From: Alteromonas sp. ASW11-130
GTDB taxonomy: Bacteria; Pseudomonadota; Gammaproteobacteria; Enterobacterales; Alteromonadaceae
Reading direction: 5' to 3'
NCBI RefSeq assembly: GCF_026183735.1
Contig: NZ_JAPFRE010000005.1
Location: forward strand, 62,001 to 126,000
Length of the DNA stretch: 64,000 bases
Shown here: positions 10,381 to 20,153 of the stretch, piece after piece
Position numbering within the stretch: the stretch's first letter is position 1
How the letters are laid out: each line of letters begins with the position of its first letter
Program-made: the position numbers and the translations under genes
Notes under the pieces: model-generated
What the model was told of the DNA's origin: nothing
Database searches by the model: none
The model's input: the letters and a program-made list of their open reading frames with translations, nothing else

Positions 10381-10383
10381 TTT

Positions 10384-11034
10384 TTATTCTGCACTTTCTT
10401 CGCGTTCTTTAAGTTGAACAGGTCGAGAAATTTTATCATTCATCAATGCTATCACCTGATCAATTCCCTGCTGGCGTAATATAGATTCAAATTCGCTACG
10501 CTTGCTATTAAGCATACTGATCCCTTCAGCAACCATATCATACGCTTTCCATTCGTTTGTTCGGCTATCCTTTCTAACTTTAAAAGCGATATTGATTTCG
10601 GGCCTTTGGGGATCCTTCACGATAGCGCGAACAGTAACGCTTTTTTTATCTTCAAACGAAGCTTCCGGCTCAAACTCTACAGTTTGATTATCATAGTATC
10701 CCATCGCCACCGCATAGGTAGTAATTAAATACTGCCTAAAAACACTAACATATTCAGATAATTTAGCCTTAGGAACGGATTTGAAATGTTTACCTAATAC
10801 CATAAAGGCAGCAAACTGATAATCAATATGAGGTAGAAGCTCTTCTTCCATAATGGTGCGCAGCACTTCAGGATTTTTTTCAATTTGAGTTTGGTTTGCC
10901 TTCATTCGATCAAAGGTTCTCATAGCGACATCCTCGACCAGCTCATAAGGATTCTGCTCATTAATTGCAGAGTCTGCGTTTGCACCAAAAACTGCACATA
11001 CCCACAGACCAATGACCACCGATAACTTTTTCAC
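10384..11034 (-). CDS. mlaC: MlaC, periplasmic phospholipid-binding protein
   Basis: About 216 residues with a signal peptide (VKKLSVVIGLWVCAVFGANA) and an MlaC/Ttg2D domain that ferries phospholipids between the outer-membrane MlaA complex and MlaFEDB. I chose the GTG at 11034 because AGGAG lies seven bases upstream and it gives a normal signal peptide. A longer alternative starts at the ATG at 11085, which overlaps the mlaD stop codon (ATGAGTAG) and would add 17 residues before the signal. The operon position is conserved. Confidence 0.92.
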   Translation of the reverse strand: MKKLSVVIGLWVCAVFGANADSAINEQNPYELVEDVAMRTFDRMKANQTQIEKNPEVLRTIMEEELLPHIDYQFAAFMVLGKHFKSVPKAKLSEYVSVFRQYLITTYAVAMGYYDNQTVEFEPEASFEDKKSVTVRAIVKDPQRPEINIAFKVRKDSRTNEWKAYDMVAEGISMLNSKRSEFESILRQQGIDQVIALMNDKISRPVQLKEREESAE

Positions 11035-11077
11035 GCTTACGCTCCTACCAAAAAAAAATTTCTTTAGTGAGTACTTA

Positions 11078-11548
11078 CTACTCATCTTTGCCTCTATTAA
11101 ACAAGAACTGACCAATCAAATCTTCGAGCACTAGTGCTGATTTCGTATCCTGTAAATAATCGCCATCTTTCAAATTCTCAATTCCATCGATGGTAAAGCC
11201 CGGTTGGAAACCAACGTACTGCTCACCAAGTAGACCTGAAGTCAGGATTGATACCGAACTGGTTTCAGGAAACTCATTGTATTCCTGCAATATGCTCAGC
11301 TCAACAACGGGTGTAAAGTCTTCCCTATCAAGTTTGATTGACGCCACTCTACCAATAATCACGCCCCCCACCTTTACCGCCGAGCGCTCTTTTAAGCCCC
11401 CGATGTTATCGAACTTGGCAAACAGCGTATAAGTATCCCCCTGATTAGTAATGGTCTGATTAGCCACCTTTAGAGAAAGCAATAAAATCGCACCAATTGT
11501 TAACAGGACAAATACGCCCACCATCAGTTCCACTCTGTACTTGTTCAT
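11078..11548 (-). CDS. mlaD: MlaD, MCE-domain subunit of the Mla transporter
   Basis: A 156-residue protein with one N-terminal membrane helix (about residues 8-28) and a single MCE domain (about residues 37-115, including AVKVGGVIIGRV and ILTSGLLGEQYVGF). MlaD forms a hexameric ring on the periplasmic side of MlaFEDB and binds phospholipid. It lies nine bases after mlaE. Length matches the short single-MCE members. Confidence 0.95.
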   Translation of the reverse strand: MNKYRVELMVGVFVLLTIGAILLLSLKVANQTITNQGDTYTLFAKFDNIGGLKERSAVKVGGVIIGRVASIKLDREDFTPVVELSILQEYNEFPETSSVSILTSGLLGEQYVGFQPGFTIDGIENLKDGDYLQDTKSALVLEDLIGQFLFNRGKDE

Positions 11549-11557
11549 TGTTACTCC

Positions 11558-12334
11558 TTATTCAATTCCGAACATCAGTGCGGTTAAAACAAAATCTAAG
11601 CCCAATACGGCTAATGACGAAAACACTACCGTTTCTGTTGTGGCTTTACTGATCCCTTCAGACGTTGGGATACAATCATAACCTTTAAATATGGCAATCC
11701 AGGTTACAACTGTGGCGAAAACAAAACTTTTGATAATGCCATTAAGAACGTCTTTATCAAAATCAACAGTCGATTGCATTATTGACCAGTAGCTACCACT
11801 GTCAACACCTAGCCAGTCTACGCCAACCAAATGCCCTCCCAAAATACCAATAGCGCTGAACAACAACGCAAGCATTGGCATCGAAATAAGCCCTGCCCAA
11901 AATCTTGGCGCCACCACTCGTCTGAGTGGGTCAACTGCCATCATTTCTAAACTACTTAATTGCTCCGTCGCCTTCATTAAGCCGATTTCTGCAGTCAGCG
12001 CGGAGCCAGCTCTACCGGCGAACAATAGTGCCGTTACCACAGGCCCTAACTCTCGTAGCAGCGATAGCGCAACCATTGGCCCAAGGCTAGCCTCAGCCCC
12101 ATAATCTACCAAAATAGTATAGCCTTGAAGTGCCATCACCATGCCGATGAACAATCCTGACACCAGGATGATTAACAGCGACTGAACACCAACCACATAA
12201 ACCTGTTTAATTGTCAGTGGAATATTTTTCACTCTGGGCACTGCGAACAGCGCACCAAACAGCATCAACGCAGCCCTTCCTGCTGCGGCAAAACGCGAAA
12301 TCGTTTTAACGCCTAAGGCGTGGATGGCGTTCAT
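11558..12334 (-). CDS. mlaE: MlaE, permease of the Mla phospholipid ABC transporter
   Basis: A 258-residue integral membrane protein of the MlaE family, the transmembrane part of MlaFEDB, which keeps phospholipids out of the outer leaflet of the outer membrane. It has five or so hydrophobic helices. The conserved motifs [32 protein letters not shown] and [17 protein letters not shown] are intact. Its start overlaps the mlaF stop by four bases, implying translational coupling. Confidence 0.96.
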   Translation of the reverse strand: MNAIHALGVKTISRFAAAGRAALMLFGALFAVPRVKNIPLTIKQVYVVGVQSLLIILVSGLFIGMVMALQGYTILVDYGAEASLGPMVALSLLRELGPVVTALLFAGRAGSALTAEIGLMKATEQLSSLEMMAVDPLRRVVAPRFWAGLISMPMLALLFSAIGILGGHLVGVDWLGVDSGSYWSIMQSTVDFDKDVLNGIIKSFVFATVVTWIAIFKGYDCIPTSEGISKATTETVVFSSLAVLGLDFVLTALMFGIE

Positions 12335-13131
12335 GGGTTAGCTCCAAACATTGCCTCTTCAATATTTTGGGCAGGGTAATGAAAAGGTACGGGTCCATCT
12401 GCCTGTCCTTTCAAAAACTGTTGCACTAATTCGGAATCGCTCTCGCGAATTTGCTGAGCAGTGCCCTGCCCTATCACCCGCTTATCGGCCAATATATAAA
12501 TGTAATCGGCAATAGTCAGTACTTCGGTCACATCGTGCGTTACTACCACACTGGTTAAATTAAGCGCGTCGTTAAGCTCACGAATTAGCTTAACTAACAC
12601 ACCCATCGATATTGGGTCTTGTCCAGCAAAGGGCTCATCGAACATGATTAAATCGGGGTCCAATGCAATCGCGCGAGCAAGTGCGGCCCGTCTTGCCATA
12701 CCGCCTGATAACTCAGAGGGCATTAGCGATGCGGCACCACGTAAGCCCACTGCTTGAAGCTTTAAAGCAACAATAGTCGCAATAATGTCTTCAGATAGCT
12801 TCGTGTGCTCGCGTAATGGAAAAGCGACATTGTCAAATACGGTCATATCTGTAAATAGCGCACCGCTTTGAAAAAGCATACTCATCCGCCTGCGCGTTTC
12901 GTACAGTTCTCCACGACTCATTTTAACAATTGAAGCATTGTCGAAGCGAATATCACCATTGTCTGGAAGCAACTGCCCGCCGATTAACCTTAACAGCGTG
13001 GTCTTGCCAATTCCGCTTGGGCCCATTACTGCTGTGATTTTACCTTTTGGAACGCCTATGGTGATACCGTCATAAATAAGGCGATCTCCTCGGCTAAAGG
13101 TTATGTCATCAATTTCAACCAGGTTATCCAT
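12331..13131 (-). CDS. mlaF: MlaF, ATPase of the Mla phospholipid ABC transporter
   Basis: A 266-residue ABC ATPase. Walker A is [12 protein letters not shown] (about residues 37-48), the signature is [14 protein letters not shown] (about residues 141-154), and Walker B is [13 protein letters not shown]. It drives lipid transport together with MlaE, D and B. It is the first gene of the minus-strand run; the promoter should lie in the 347-base gap shared with the divergent yrbG gene. Confidence 0.96.
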   Translation of the reverse strand: MDNLVEIDDITFSRGDRLIYDGITIGVPKGKITAVMGPSGIGKTTLLRLIGGQLLPDNGDIRFDNASIVKMSRGELYETRRRMSMLFQSGALFTDMTVFDNVAFPLREHTKLSEDIIATIVALKLQAVGLRGAASLMPSELSGGMARRAALARAIALDPDLIMFDEPFAGQDPISMGVLVKLIRELNDALNLTSVVVTHDVTEVLTIADYIYILADKRVIGQGTAQQIRESDSELVQQFLKGQADGPVPFHYPAQNIEEAMFGANP

Positions 13132-13478
13132 TTGTTCGAATACGATCCTTGATGTCTACAAAAAATAAAAAAATATGCCACGCAGTAAAGTAAATGCTCT
13201 ACAGCGAGTAGATTTAAAACAACCGCATGGTAAGCAAATGGCAAGCCGAAATTGTGCTACCCTTCAACTGCAAAGGAATGCGATTTGATCAATATGGCTA
13301 TTGTACGCTTTTTCAAGGGGCCGTGGCAAAAGCAAAAAGTTACAAGTTATGTTCTAATTTTACGAATGTAAAATTCCTGTAAAATTGATGTATTGCGCAA
13401 TTTGATTAGGCAAAAGCCTTTGTTTTTGCGACAATCTTAACCAGGTCACAGGTTGTATTACGTGAGAAGTGAAATAGA
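13132..13478. other. Divergent intergenic region between mlaF and yrbG
   Basis: No gene is visible. It must carry the promoters of both the mla-murA run and the yrbG-lpt-rpoN run. The part at 13355-13400 is AT-rich with repeated TGTAAAAT words; I could not assign a single best promoter. Confidence 0.5.
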
Positions 13479-14435
13479 GTGCTTTTACAAATAACTATCT
13501 TTGTTTTGGGATTGATTGTTTTAGGCTGGAGCGCAGACCGCTTTGTCTATGGTGCATCTGCCTTAGCCAGAAATATTGGCGTATCTCCGATGATGATTGG
13601 TTTAACTATCGTAGCCATGGGTTCATCTGCGCCTGAAATTGTCGTTTCTGCTATTGCCTCTGCTAATGGAAACATGAATACCGCAGTAGGTAACGCGTTG
13701 GGTTCAAATATCACCAACATAGCACTCGTCTTGGGTATTACTGCTTTAGTAAAGCCGTTGGTAGTGTCATCAATTACGCTAAAAAGAGAAATGCCCGTTC
13801 TTATCCTTATAACATTAATTGCAATGTTTTTTATGTTTGATGGGCAACTGGCTCGACATGAGGGCATGATACTTATTGGTTTATTTGTGTTTGTTTTGGC
13901 AGGAATGGCGTGGTTATCTTTACATGTAGATAAAAGCGACCCTCTGATGGCCGAAACGGCTGAGGAAATCCCCAAAGATGTCAACACCGGGGTAGCGGTG
14001 CTATGGATTGGCGTGGGCTTAATTCTATTGCCTTTAAGTGCTCAGTTTCTGGTTGATTCAGCCGTTTTCATTGCTAGCCATTTCGGCATTAGTGATCTTG
14101 TAATTGGTCTTACTATTATTGCCTTAGGCACCAGCTTACCGGAATTGGCTACGTGCATCGCCGGTGTCAGAAAGGGGGAGGATGATCTTGCATTGGGCAA
14201 TATAATAGGTTCGAATATTTTTAATTTGTTGGCAGTGCTCGGGATGCCGGGCTTGATTGCACCAGGATTACTAGAGGAAGGTGCATACCAGCGCGATATG
14301 TACGTGATGCTTGGTTTGACTCTGATGTTGTTTTTATTCAGCTTTGATCTAAAAGGCCGCCGGCAAATTAATCGTGTAGAAGGTTTTATTTTAGTGTTGA
14401 GTTTCCTGTTATATCAGTACTGGTTGTTTGGATAA
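13479..14435 (+). CDS. yrbG: YrbG, CaCA-family sodium/calcium exchanger-like antiporter
   Basis: A 318-residue membrane protein with about ten helices in two inverted halves. Each half carries an alpha-repeat: GSSAPEIVVSAIAS with ALGSNITNIALVLG (first), and GTSLPELATCIAG with IIGSNIFNLLAVLG (second). Those acidic residues bind the cation in this family. The ion transported by bacterial YrbG proteins is uncertain. The start is GTG (13479). It heads the run leading into kdsD, three bases downstream. Confidence 0.93.
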   Translation: MLLQITIFVLGLIVLGWSADRFVYGASALARNIGVSPMMIGLTIVAMGSSAPEIVVSAIASANGNMNTAVGNALGSNITNIALVLGITALVKPLVVSSITLKREMPVLILITLIAMFFMFDGQLARHEGMILIGLFVFVLAGMAWLSLHVDKSDPLMAETAEEIPKDVNTGVAVLWIGVGLILLPLSAQFLVDSAVFIASHFGISDLVIGLTIIALGTSLPELATCIAGVRKGEDDLALGNIIGSNIFNLLAVLGMPGLIAPGLLEEGAYQRDMYVMLGLTLMLFLFSFDLKGRRQINRVEGFILVLSFLLYQYWLFG

Positions 14436-14438
14436 GTA

Positions 14439-15410
14439 ATGAAAGACTATTCGTTTATTGCATCCGCAAAAAAAGTTATTCAAATTGAGCAAGAAGCAAT
14501 CAACCAATTGTCTTCACGGTTGGGAGATGAATTCGAAAGTGCGTGTAAATTACTGTTAAACTGCAAAGGTAAAGTGGTTGTATGCGGCATGGGGAAATCT
14601 GGACATATCGGCAATAAGATTGCCGCCACGCTCGCCAGTACAGGAACACCGTCTTTTTTTATGCATCCAGGCGAAGCTAATCATGGCGATTTAGGCATGC
14701 TTGGCGATGACGATGTGCTATTAGCCATATCAAATAGTGGTGAGACGGGCGAGTTACTAAGTATATTACCGGTAGTTAAACGTCTTGGTGTACCCGTTGT
14801 AGCAATGACGAACAACCTGGCAAGCTCGTTGGGAAGTTATGCAGATGTGGTTCTGGATATCTCAGTAAAAAAAGAAGCCTGCTCGCTCGGACTGGCGCCG
14901 ACGTCCAGCACTACGGTTACCCTCGTTCTTGGCGATGCATTGGCAATCGCCCTGCTTGATGCTAAAGGGTTTACTTCGGACGATTTTGCACTTTCACACC
15001 CTGGCGGAAGCCTTGGCCGCAAATTATTGTTAAAAGTGAACGACATAATGTTGCGAGGAGAAGATTTACCTCTTGTCTCGCCTGACGATAAGATCACAGA
15101 TGCTTTACTGGAAATCTCGAAAAAAGGCTTGGGGATGACCGGAGTCATTGACCAGCAAAATCGACTTATTGGTATCTTCACTGACGGAGATTTGCGACGG
15201 ATATTGGATGCGCAGGTAGATATTCATCACACCCCAGTGGAAAAAGTGATGACTTCAGGAGGTAGAACAGTCTTCGCGGAGGATTTAGCAGTGGAAGCTC
15301 TGAATGTAATGGAAGCCCATAAGATAAGCGCGCTCATGGTAGTGAATGAGTCTCAACAGCCCGTGGGCGCATTTAATATGCATATGCTGCTCCGCGCAGG
15401 AGTGCTTTAG
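14439..15410 (+). CDS. kdsD: Arabinose 5-phosphate isomerase KdsD
   Basis: A 323-residue enzyme converting ribulose 5-phosphate to arabinose 5-phosphate for Kdo, the inner-core sugar of LPS. An N-terminal SIS domain (about residues 30-180, with VVCGMGKSGHIGNKIAATLAS and AISNSGETGE) is followed by two CBS domains (about residues 205-320). The stop codon TAG overlaps the GTG start of kdsC. Context with kdsC and lpt genes supports the assignment. Confidence 0.96.
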   Translation: MKDYSFIASAKKVIQIEQEAINQLSSRLGDEFESACKLLLNCKGKVVVCGMGKSGHIGNKIAATLASTGTPSFFMHPGEANHGDLGMLGDDDVLLAISNSGETGELLSILPVVKRLGVPVVAMTNNLASSLGSYADVVLDISVKKEACSLGLAPTSSTTVTLVLGDALAIALLDAKGFTSDDFALSHPGGSLGRKLLLKVNDIMLRGEDLPLVSPDDKITDALLEISKKGLGMTGVIDQQNRLIGIFTDGDLRRILDAQVDIHHTPVEKVMTSGGRTVFAEDLAVEALNVMEAHKISALMVVNESQQPVGAFNMHMLLRAGVL

Positions 15411-15964
15411 TGCCTACTATTAACACACTGTATACCACCATCGAATCTTCCCTATTTGATCAGCTCAAAAACGTTAAATTATTACTGTGTGATGTTGATG
15501 GCGTATTTTCAGATGGAAGGATTTACCTAGGCAATCAAGGAGAGGAGCTTAAAGCGTTTCACACACGTGACGGCTATGGAATCAAAGCGCTGGGGAAAAT
15601 TGGCATAACGGTTGCTGTGATTACGGGGCGTCAGTCGGTCATTGTCCAACAACGAATGCAGGCACTAAAGGTTCCACACATTATTCAGGGGTGTGAAGAA
15701 AAAACATCTGCGGCGAAAAATCTTATTTCTCAATTAAATCTTTCACCAAACGAAGTCGCTGCTATGGGTGACGATATGCCAGATTTGGGTATGTTTTCCC
15801 ACGCAGCTATACAGATAGCCGTATCCGATGCACATCCGATAGTTAAGCAACAAGCTAATTGGGTAACCACTAATCGCGGCGGTTTTGGTGCAGTACGTGA
15901 GGTATGTGACACCTTGTTACAAGCCAACGATGAATTAGATGCAATTCATGGTGCAAGCGTATGA
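15410..15964 (+). CDS. kdsC: 3-deoxy-D-manno-octulosonate 8-phosphate phosphatase KdsC
   Basis: A 184-residue HAD-superfamily phosphatase acting after KdsA in Kdo synthesis. HAD motif I is LLCDVDGVFSDG (nucleophile Asp in DVDG), motif II VITGRQS and motif IV MGDDMPDLGMF. There is no cap domain, as expected for the tetrameric KdsC type. GTG start overlapping the kdsD stop by one base, and a four-base overlap with lptC at the other end. Confidence 0.95.
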   Translation: MPTINTLYTTIESSLFDQLKNVKLLLCDVDGVFSDGRIYLGNQGEELKAFHTRDGYGIKALGKIGITVAVITGRQSVIVQQRMQALKVPHIIQGCEEKTSAAKNLISQLNLSPNEVAAMGDDMPDLGMFSHAAIQIAVSDAHPIVKQQANWVTTNRGGFGAVREVCDTLLQANDELDAIHGASV

Positions 15965-16536
15965 GCAGGTTAACCTTAAGCATTTTAGCACTTTTTATAT
16001 TGGCGGTACTTGTTTATCTTCCTACGTGGATGAGTGAAAAACCACACAGTAGAAATTATAAGGAAGTCAATGCACATAAACCTGCATACCGTGCGAAAAA
16101 TATTACTACAACGCTTTATGATGATAATGGCAATATTCACCATCGGGTATTTGCTACTACCATGGAGCATTATGATTTACTGGGTTTTGTTTCATTTGGC
16201 CAACCGCAATACTCTATCTATGGTGAACAAAACCAGACCCCATGGCAACTTAGAGCCAAGGAAGGTACTCTATACAACGGTAATGTAATCCAACTGGAAA
16301 AAGACGTTGTGCTAACAAGCAGCGGTTCAATGGAATTTGTAAAGTCGGTTATAACCGATTTTATTGAGCTGAACTTAGATACAAGACAACTGGTTTCCGA
16401 CCAACCTGTTACTATTCACGGTGTTGATTATACTATCGAAAGTAATGGTTTGAATGCTAATTTACGTACTAAACAATATGAGTTAATAGATCATGTTCAA
16501 ACGACTTTTGCTCCAAAAGCTACTGCTATTGATTAG
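15961..16536 (+). CDS. lptC: LPS export protein LptC
   Basis: A 191-residue bitopic inner-membrane protein. One N-terminal helix (residues about 5-23) is followed by a periplasmic beta-jellyroll (residues 50-185, e.g. WQLRAKEGTLYNGNVIQLEKD) that passes LPS from LptBFG to LptA. It overlaps kdsC by four bases and lptA by 44 bases, in the conserved order kdsC-lptC-lptA-lptB. Confidence 0.93.
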   Translation: MSRLTLSILALFILAVLVYLPTWMSEKPHSRNYKEVNAHKPAYRAKNITTTLYDDNGNIHHRVFATTMEHYDLLGFVSFGQPQYSIYGEQNQTPWQLRAKEGTLYNGNVIQLEKDVVLTSSGSMEFVKSVITDFIELNLDTRQLVSDQPVTIHGVDYTIESNGLNANLRTKQYELIDHVQTTFAPKATAID

Positions 16537-17059
16537 TCTTAGTGTGCTTCCCTGGGTAAGCCTGGCTGGTACGAAAGATTTCAAACAACCTATAAAAGTA
16601 GACGCGGCATCACAATTTGTTGATGGCAAAAATAAGATATCTTTATTTAAGGATGATGTCAGCATTACCCAAGGCTCGCTGAAAATTGATGCCAGTGAAG
16701 TGGAAGTTAATGCATCAAAAGGTGAAGGGAAAGAAGTCTTTATCGCACGAGGGAATCCCGCCAATTACCAACAAAAAATGGAAGACGGCACCTTAGTAAA
16801 AGCTCAAGCAAACGAAATTCGTTACGAAGTCAACAAACGCCTTATTTCATTAAAGGGGAACGCCGAATTGCAGCAGGACTCCAGCTCTGTAAAAGGTGAT
16901 ACGATCAGCTACGATATGAATAAGGAACAACTGCTCGCCACCAGCAGTGATAAGAACTCTAAGGGACGGGTAACTACCGTATTTCGACCCGAAACGGTAA
17001 AAAAAATAAATGAACAAAATGAAGTAGAAGCGTCTAAGCAAGATAAGGAAAAACCATAA
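16493..17059 (+). CDS. lptA: LPS transport periplasmic protein LptA
   Basis: A 188-residue periplasmic OstA-like protein forming the bridge between LptC and LptD. A signal peptide (MFKRLLLQKLLLLISLSVLP...SLA) is encoded entirely inside the 3' end of lptC, so the 44-base overlap is real rather than an annotation choice; no later start keeps the signal. The OstA beta-jellyroll spans about residues 35-160. The last ~20 residues are Lys/Glu-rich. The next gene, lptB, begins four bases later. Confidence 0.93.
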   Translation: MFKRLLLQKLLLLISLSVLPWVSLAGTKDFKQPIKVDAASQFVDGKNKISLFKDDVSITQGSLKIDASEVEVNASKGEGKEVFIARGNPANYQQKMEDGTLVKAQANEIRYEVNKRLISLKGNAELQQDSSSVKGDTISYDMNKEQLLATSSDKNSKGRVTTVFRPETVKKINEQNEVEASKQDKEKP

Positions 17060-17062
17060 TCT

Positions 17063-17788
17063 ATGGCCACATTAAGAGCGGAACATTTAGCAAAGGCGTA
17101 TAAATCCAGAAAAGTCGTGTTGGATGTGAGTCTAAGTGTTTCAACCGGGCAGATTGTCGGCTTACTTGGCCCAAATGGCGCAGGAAAAACAACTACTTTT
17201 TACATGATTGTCGGACTAGTATCTTCCAATAAAGGAAAAATACTTATCGATGATATGGAACTTACGCATCTGCCCATGCATGAGCGAGCAAGAAGAGGGA
17301 TAGGGTATCTTCCCCAAGAAGCTTCCATCTTTCGCAAGCTAACGGTGCATGAAAATATTATGGCGATATTGCAGACACGTAAAGATTTATCTACTACACA
17401 ACAAGAAGAAGAAGCAGATTCACTACTTGATGAATTTAATATTAACCATATACGTAATAGTAATGGAATGAGCCTTTCAGGAGGAGAAAGGCGCAGAGTT
17501 GAAATTGCAAGGGCATTGGCGGCTAATCCACAGTTTATTTTGTTAGACGAGCCATTTGCTGGGGTTGATCCAATTTCAGTAAACGATATAAAAAAGATTA
17601 TTCAACATTTACGAGACCGTGGTATAGGGATTCTTATTACTGACCACAATGTCCGGGAAACGCTTGATGTGTGTGAAAAGGCGTATATCGTCAGCCACGG
17701 TGAACTTATAGCTCAGGGCGATGCACAACAAGTATTAAGTAATCAAAAAGTACGCGATGTATACCTAGGTGAACAATTCAGGCTATAG
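17063..17788 (+). CDS. lptB: LPS export ABC transporter ATPase LptB
   Basis: A 241-residue ABC ATPase powering LPS extraction by LptFG. Walker A is [13 protein letters not shown], the signature is [16 protein letters not shown], Walker B is [13 protein letters not shown], and the switch His is in LITDHNVRE. These residues are very close to E. coli LptB. LptF and LptG are not in this window. Confidence 0.97.
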   Translation: MATLRAEHLAKAYKSRKVVLDVSLSVSTGQIVGLLGPNGAGKTTTFYMIVGLVSSNKGKILIDDMELTHLPMHERARRGIGYLPQEASIFRKLTVHENIMAILQTRKDLSTTQQEEEADSLLDEFNINHIRNSNGMSLSGGERRRVEIARALAANPQFILLDEPFAGVDPISVNDIKKIIQHLRDRGIGILITDHNVRETLDVCEKAYIVSHGELIAQGDAQQVLSNQKVRDVYLGEQFRL

Positions 17789-17862
17789 TTAAAGCATGAT
17801 TATTTTTTCACTAACGCTTCATCTTTGGGTTGCATTGGTACGAGAGCATTTAAAAGACGTAG

Positions 17863-19338
17863 ATGAAACCATCTTTACAACTAAAATTTAGTCAACAGCT
17901 AACCATGACGCCACAATTGCAGCAAGCAATTAAATTGCTGCAATTGTCCACGCTTGATCTTCAACAGGAGATACAGGAGGCATTGGACTCTAATCCATTA
18001 TTGGAAGTAGATGAAGGCGCTGAGCACGACAATGTTGAAAAAAGTAATCTCGACAATGACGATGCTAATCAATCTGCCGCGACAGGAGACAATTTAGACT
18101 CCGGTGAAGCCCTAGAAAGCAATGACCTTCCGGACGAGTTACCCATTGATAGTACCTGGGATGAATATTATTCGGCCTCTTCAGCGCCCGCACCAATGTC
18201 TTCAACTAATGATGACGAACAAATATTTCAGGGAGAAACAACCGAAAACATTCAGGATCATCTGTTGTGGCAGATGCGATTAACGCCGTTTTCAGACACC
18301 GACCGCATGATCGCTACCGCAATTATTGACTCTATCGATGAGTCGGGTTATCTCACTGTTACTGTGGAAGATATACTGCAGTCGGTTAATGATGAGGACA
18401 TGGAAGAACCCATCGAGGAAGACGAAGTTGAATGCGTACTTAAACGAATTCAACTATTTGATCCTATTGGTTCTGGCTCACGTTCACCGCAAGAATGTTT
18501 GATGGTGCAATTAAAGCAGTTTAATCCCGAGACCCCGTATCTCGAAGAAGCCAAAGTAATTATTCAGGAATACGCTGACCTGTTGGGCAGTAAAGACTAC
18601 CGCACGCTAATGCGTAAATCTCGCTTAAAAGAAGATCAGTTGCGCGAAGCAATGAGGTTATTGCAAACGCTAAATCCTAGACCCGGTAGTGCGTTAATCA
18701 CTAAAGAGCCGGAATATGTGATTCCTGATGTATCGGTGGCGAAGAAAAATGGGCGCTGGGTAGTAGAACTAAATCCAGATAGTTTGCCAAAATTAAGCCT
18801 CAATCAGCAATACGCAGCAATGAGTCGTCGGGCTAAAAATAGCAGCGATTCTCAATTTATTCGTTCTCATATGCAAGAAGCGAAGTGGTTTATTAAAAGC
18901 TTAGAGTCACGAAACGATACGTTACTTAAGGTGGCGAATTGTATCGTGCAACAACAAATGGGCTTTTTCGAGCACGGCCCGGAGATGATGAAGCCCATGG
19001 TGCTCAACGACGTGGCTGAAATGGTAGATATGCATGAATCAACTATTTCCCGCGTAACCACTCAAAAGTATATGCATACTCCACGCGGTATTTTCGAGTT
19101 GAAATACTTCTTTTCCAGCCATGTTGCAACAGATTCGGGTGGCGAGTGCTCATCAACAGCTATTAGAGCCTTAATCAAAAAATTAATCGCTGCAGAAACG
19201 CCAGCTAAACCTCTCAGTGATAGCAAAATTGCACAGTTGTTGGCCGAGCAAGGCATACAAGTCGCTCGGCGGACAATAGCAAAATACCGGGAGTCTCTAT
19301 CGATCCCTCCGTCGAACCAACGCAAAAGCCTTATTTAA
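17863..19338 (+). CDS. rpoN: RNA polymerase sigma-54 factor RpoN
   Basis: A 491-residue sigma-54. Region I is Gln/Leu-rich ([20 protein letters not shown]) and interacts with enhancer-binding activators. An acidic region II (about residues 50-125) is long and rich in Asp/Glu. Region III has the core-binding and HTH parts, and the C-terminal RpoN box [12 protein letters not shown] recognises the -24 element. Its place between lptB and hpf-ptsN-rapZ-ptsO is typical. The 74-base gap after lptB could hold an internal promoter. Confidence 0.97.
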   Translation: MKPSLQLKFSQQLTMTPQLQQAIKLLQLSTLDLQQEIQEALDSNPLLEVDEGAEHDNVEKSNLDNDDANQSAATGDNLDSGEALESNDLPDELPIDSTWDEYYSASSAPAPMSSTNDDEQIFQGETTENIQDHLLWQMRLTPFSDTDRMIATAIIDSIDESGYLTVTVEDILQSVNDEDMEEPIEEDEVECVLKRIQLFDPIGSGSRSPQECLMVQLKQFNPETPYLEEAKVIIQEYADLLGSKDYRTLMRKSRLKEDQLREAMRLLQTLNPRPGSALITKEPEYVIPDVSVAKKNGRWVVELNPDSLPKLSLNQQYAAMSRRAKNSSDSQFIRSHMQEAKWFIKSLESRNDTLLKVANCIVQQQMGFFEHGPEMMKPMVLNDVAEMVDMHESTISRVTTQKYMHTPRGIFELKYFFSSHVATDSGGECSSTAIRALIKKLIAAETPAKPLSDSKIAQLLAEQGIQVARRTIAKYRESLSIPPSNQRKSLI

Positions 19339-19377
19339 GACAAATTACTAAGGCGAAAAACATAAGGAAGACGAAAT

Positions 19378-19665
19378 ATGCAAATCAACCTTACTGGTCA
19401 TCACGTCGAAATTACTGAATCGTTGCGTAATTATGTCGATACTAAGTTTAGTAAATTGGAACGACATTTCGATCATATTTCGAACGTTCACGTAATTCTG
19501 AATGTTGAAAAGTTGACTCAAAAGGCAGAGGCGACCGTTCATCTTAGTGGCGCAGATGTTTTTGCCTCCTCTGAAGACACGGATATGTATGCAGCTATCG
19601 ATAGCATGGTAGATAAATTAGACAGGCAGGTGTTGAAACACAAGGAAAAACTCAAGAGACATTAG
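19378..19665 (+). CDS. hpf: Ribosome hibernation promoting factor, short form
   Basis: A 95-residue protein of the HPF/YfiA family (MQINLTGHHVEITESLRNYV at the start). Short HPF binds the 30S decoding region and, with RMF in gammaproteobacteria, yields 100S ribosome dimers in stationary phase. There is no C-terminal dimerisation domain, as expected for the short type. Its stop overlaps the ptsN start by one base. Confidence 0.94.
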   Translation: MQINLTGHHVEITESLRNYVDTKFSKLERHFDHISNVHVILNVEKLTQKAEATVHLSGADVFASSEDTDMYAAIDSMVDKLDRQVLKHKEKLKRH

Positions 19666-20117
19666 TGCCCGTAATGGATATTCAAACCATAATCAGTCTG
19701 GACCGCACTAAATGTGCGGTTCAGTGTAATAGTAAAAAGCGAATTCTGGAAATCATCAGTAAAACCGCTGCCGAACAAAACGCAAACATTGAAGTCGATA
19801 CGGTTCTTACTAGTTTGCTCGCGCGGGAGAAGATGGGTAGTACAGGTATAGGCAATGGCATTGCCTTGCCACATGGCAGGTTACCCGGCCTGGAAAAAGT
19901 TATCGCAATTGTCGTAACCAGTGAACCGCCAATAGATTTCGACGCCATAGACAACAAACCCGTTGATATTTTTTTCGCTTTACTCGTCCCAGAAGAACAA
20001 ACCGACGGTCATCTGCAAACCTTGGCCATGGTTGCCAGCAAGCTTAATGACAAAGAAACTGTAAAAGCCATTCGCAATGCCACCACCAGTGATGATATCT
20101 TAACTGCGTTAGCTTAA
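19665..20117 (+). CDS. ptsN: Nitrogen-PTS enzyme IIA component PtsN
   Basis: A 150-residue EIIA(Ntr) protein. The phosphorylated His lies in GIALPHGRLPGL (about residue 69), after the conserved LLAREKMGSTGIGNG. It ends the phosphorelay EI(Ntr)-NPr-EIIA(Ntr), which regulates potassium and nitrogen responses. The start could be GTG 19665 (weak AAGAG upstream) or ATG 19674. Neighbours rpoN, rapZ and ptsO are the usual partners. Confidence 0.95.
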   Translation: MPVMDIQTIISLDRTKCAVQCNSKKRILEIISKTAAEQNANIEVDTVLTSLLAREKMGSTGIGNGIALPHGRLPGLEKVIAIVVTSEPPIDFDAIDNKPVDIFFALLVPEEQTDGHLQTLAMVASKLNDKETVKAIRNATTSDDILTALA

Positions 20118-20153
20118 AATCATTAACGTATTCGCGTATTTGGGAGAAACGCA

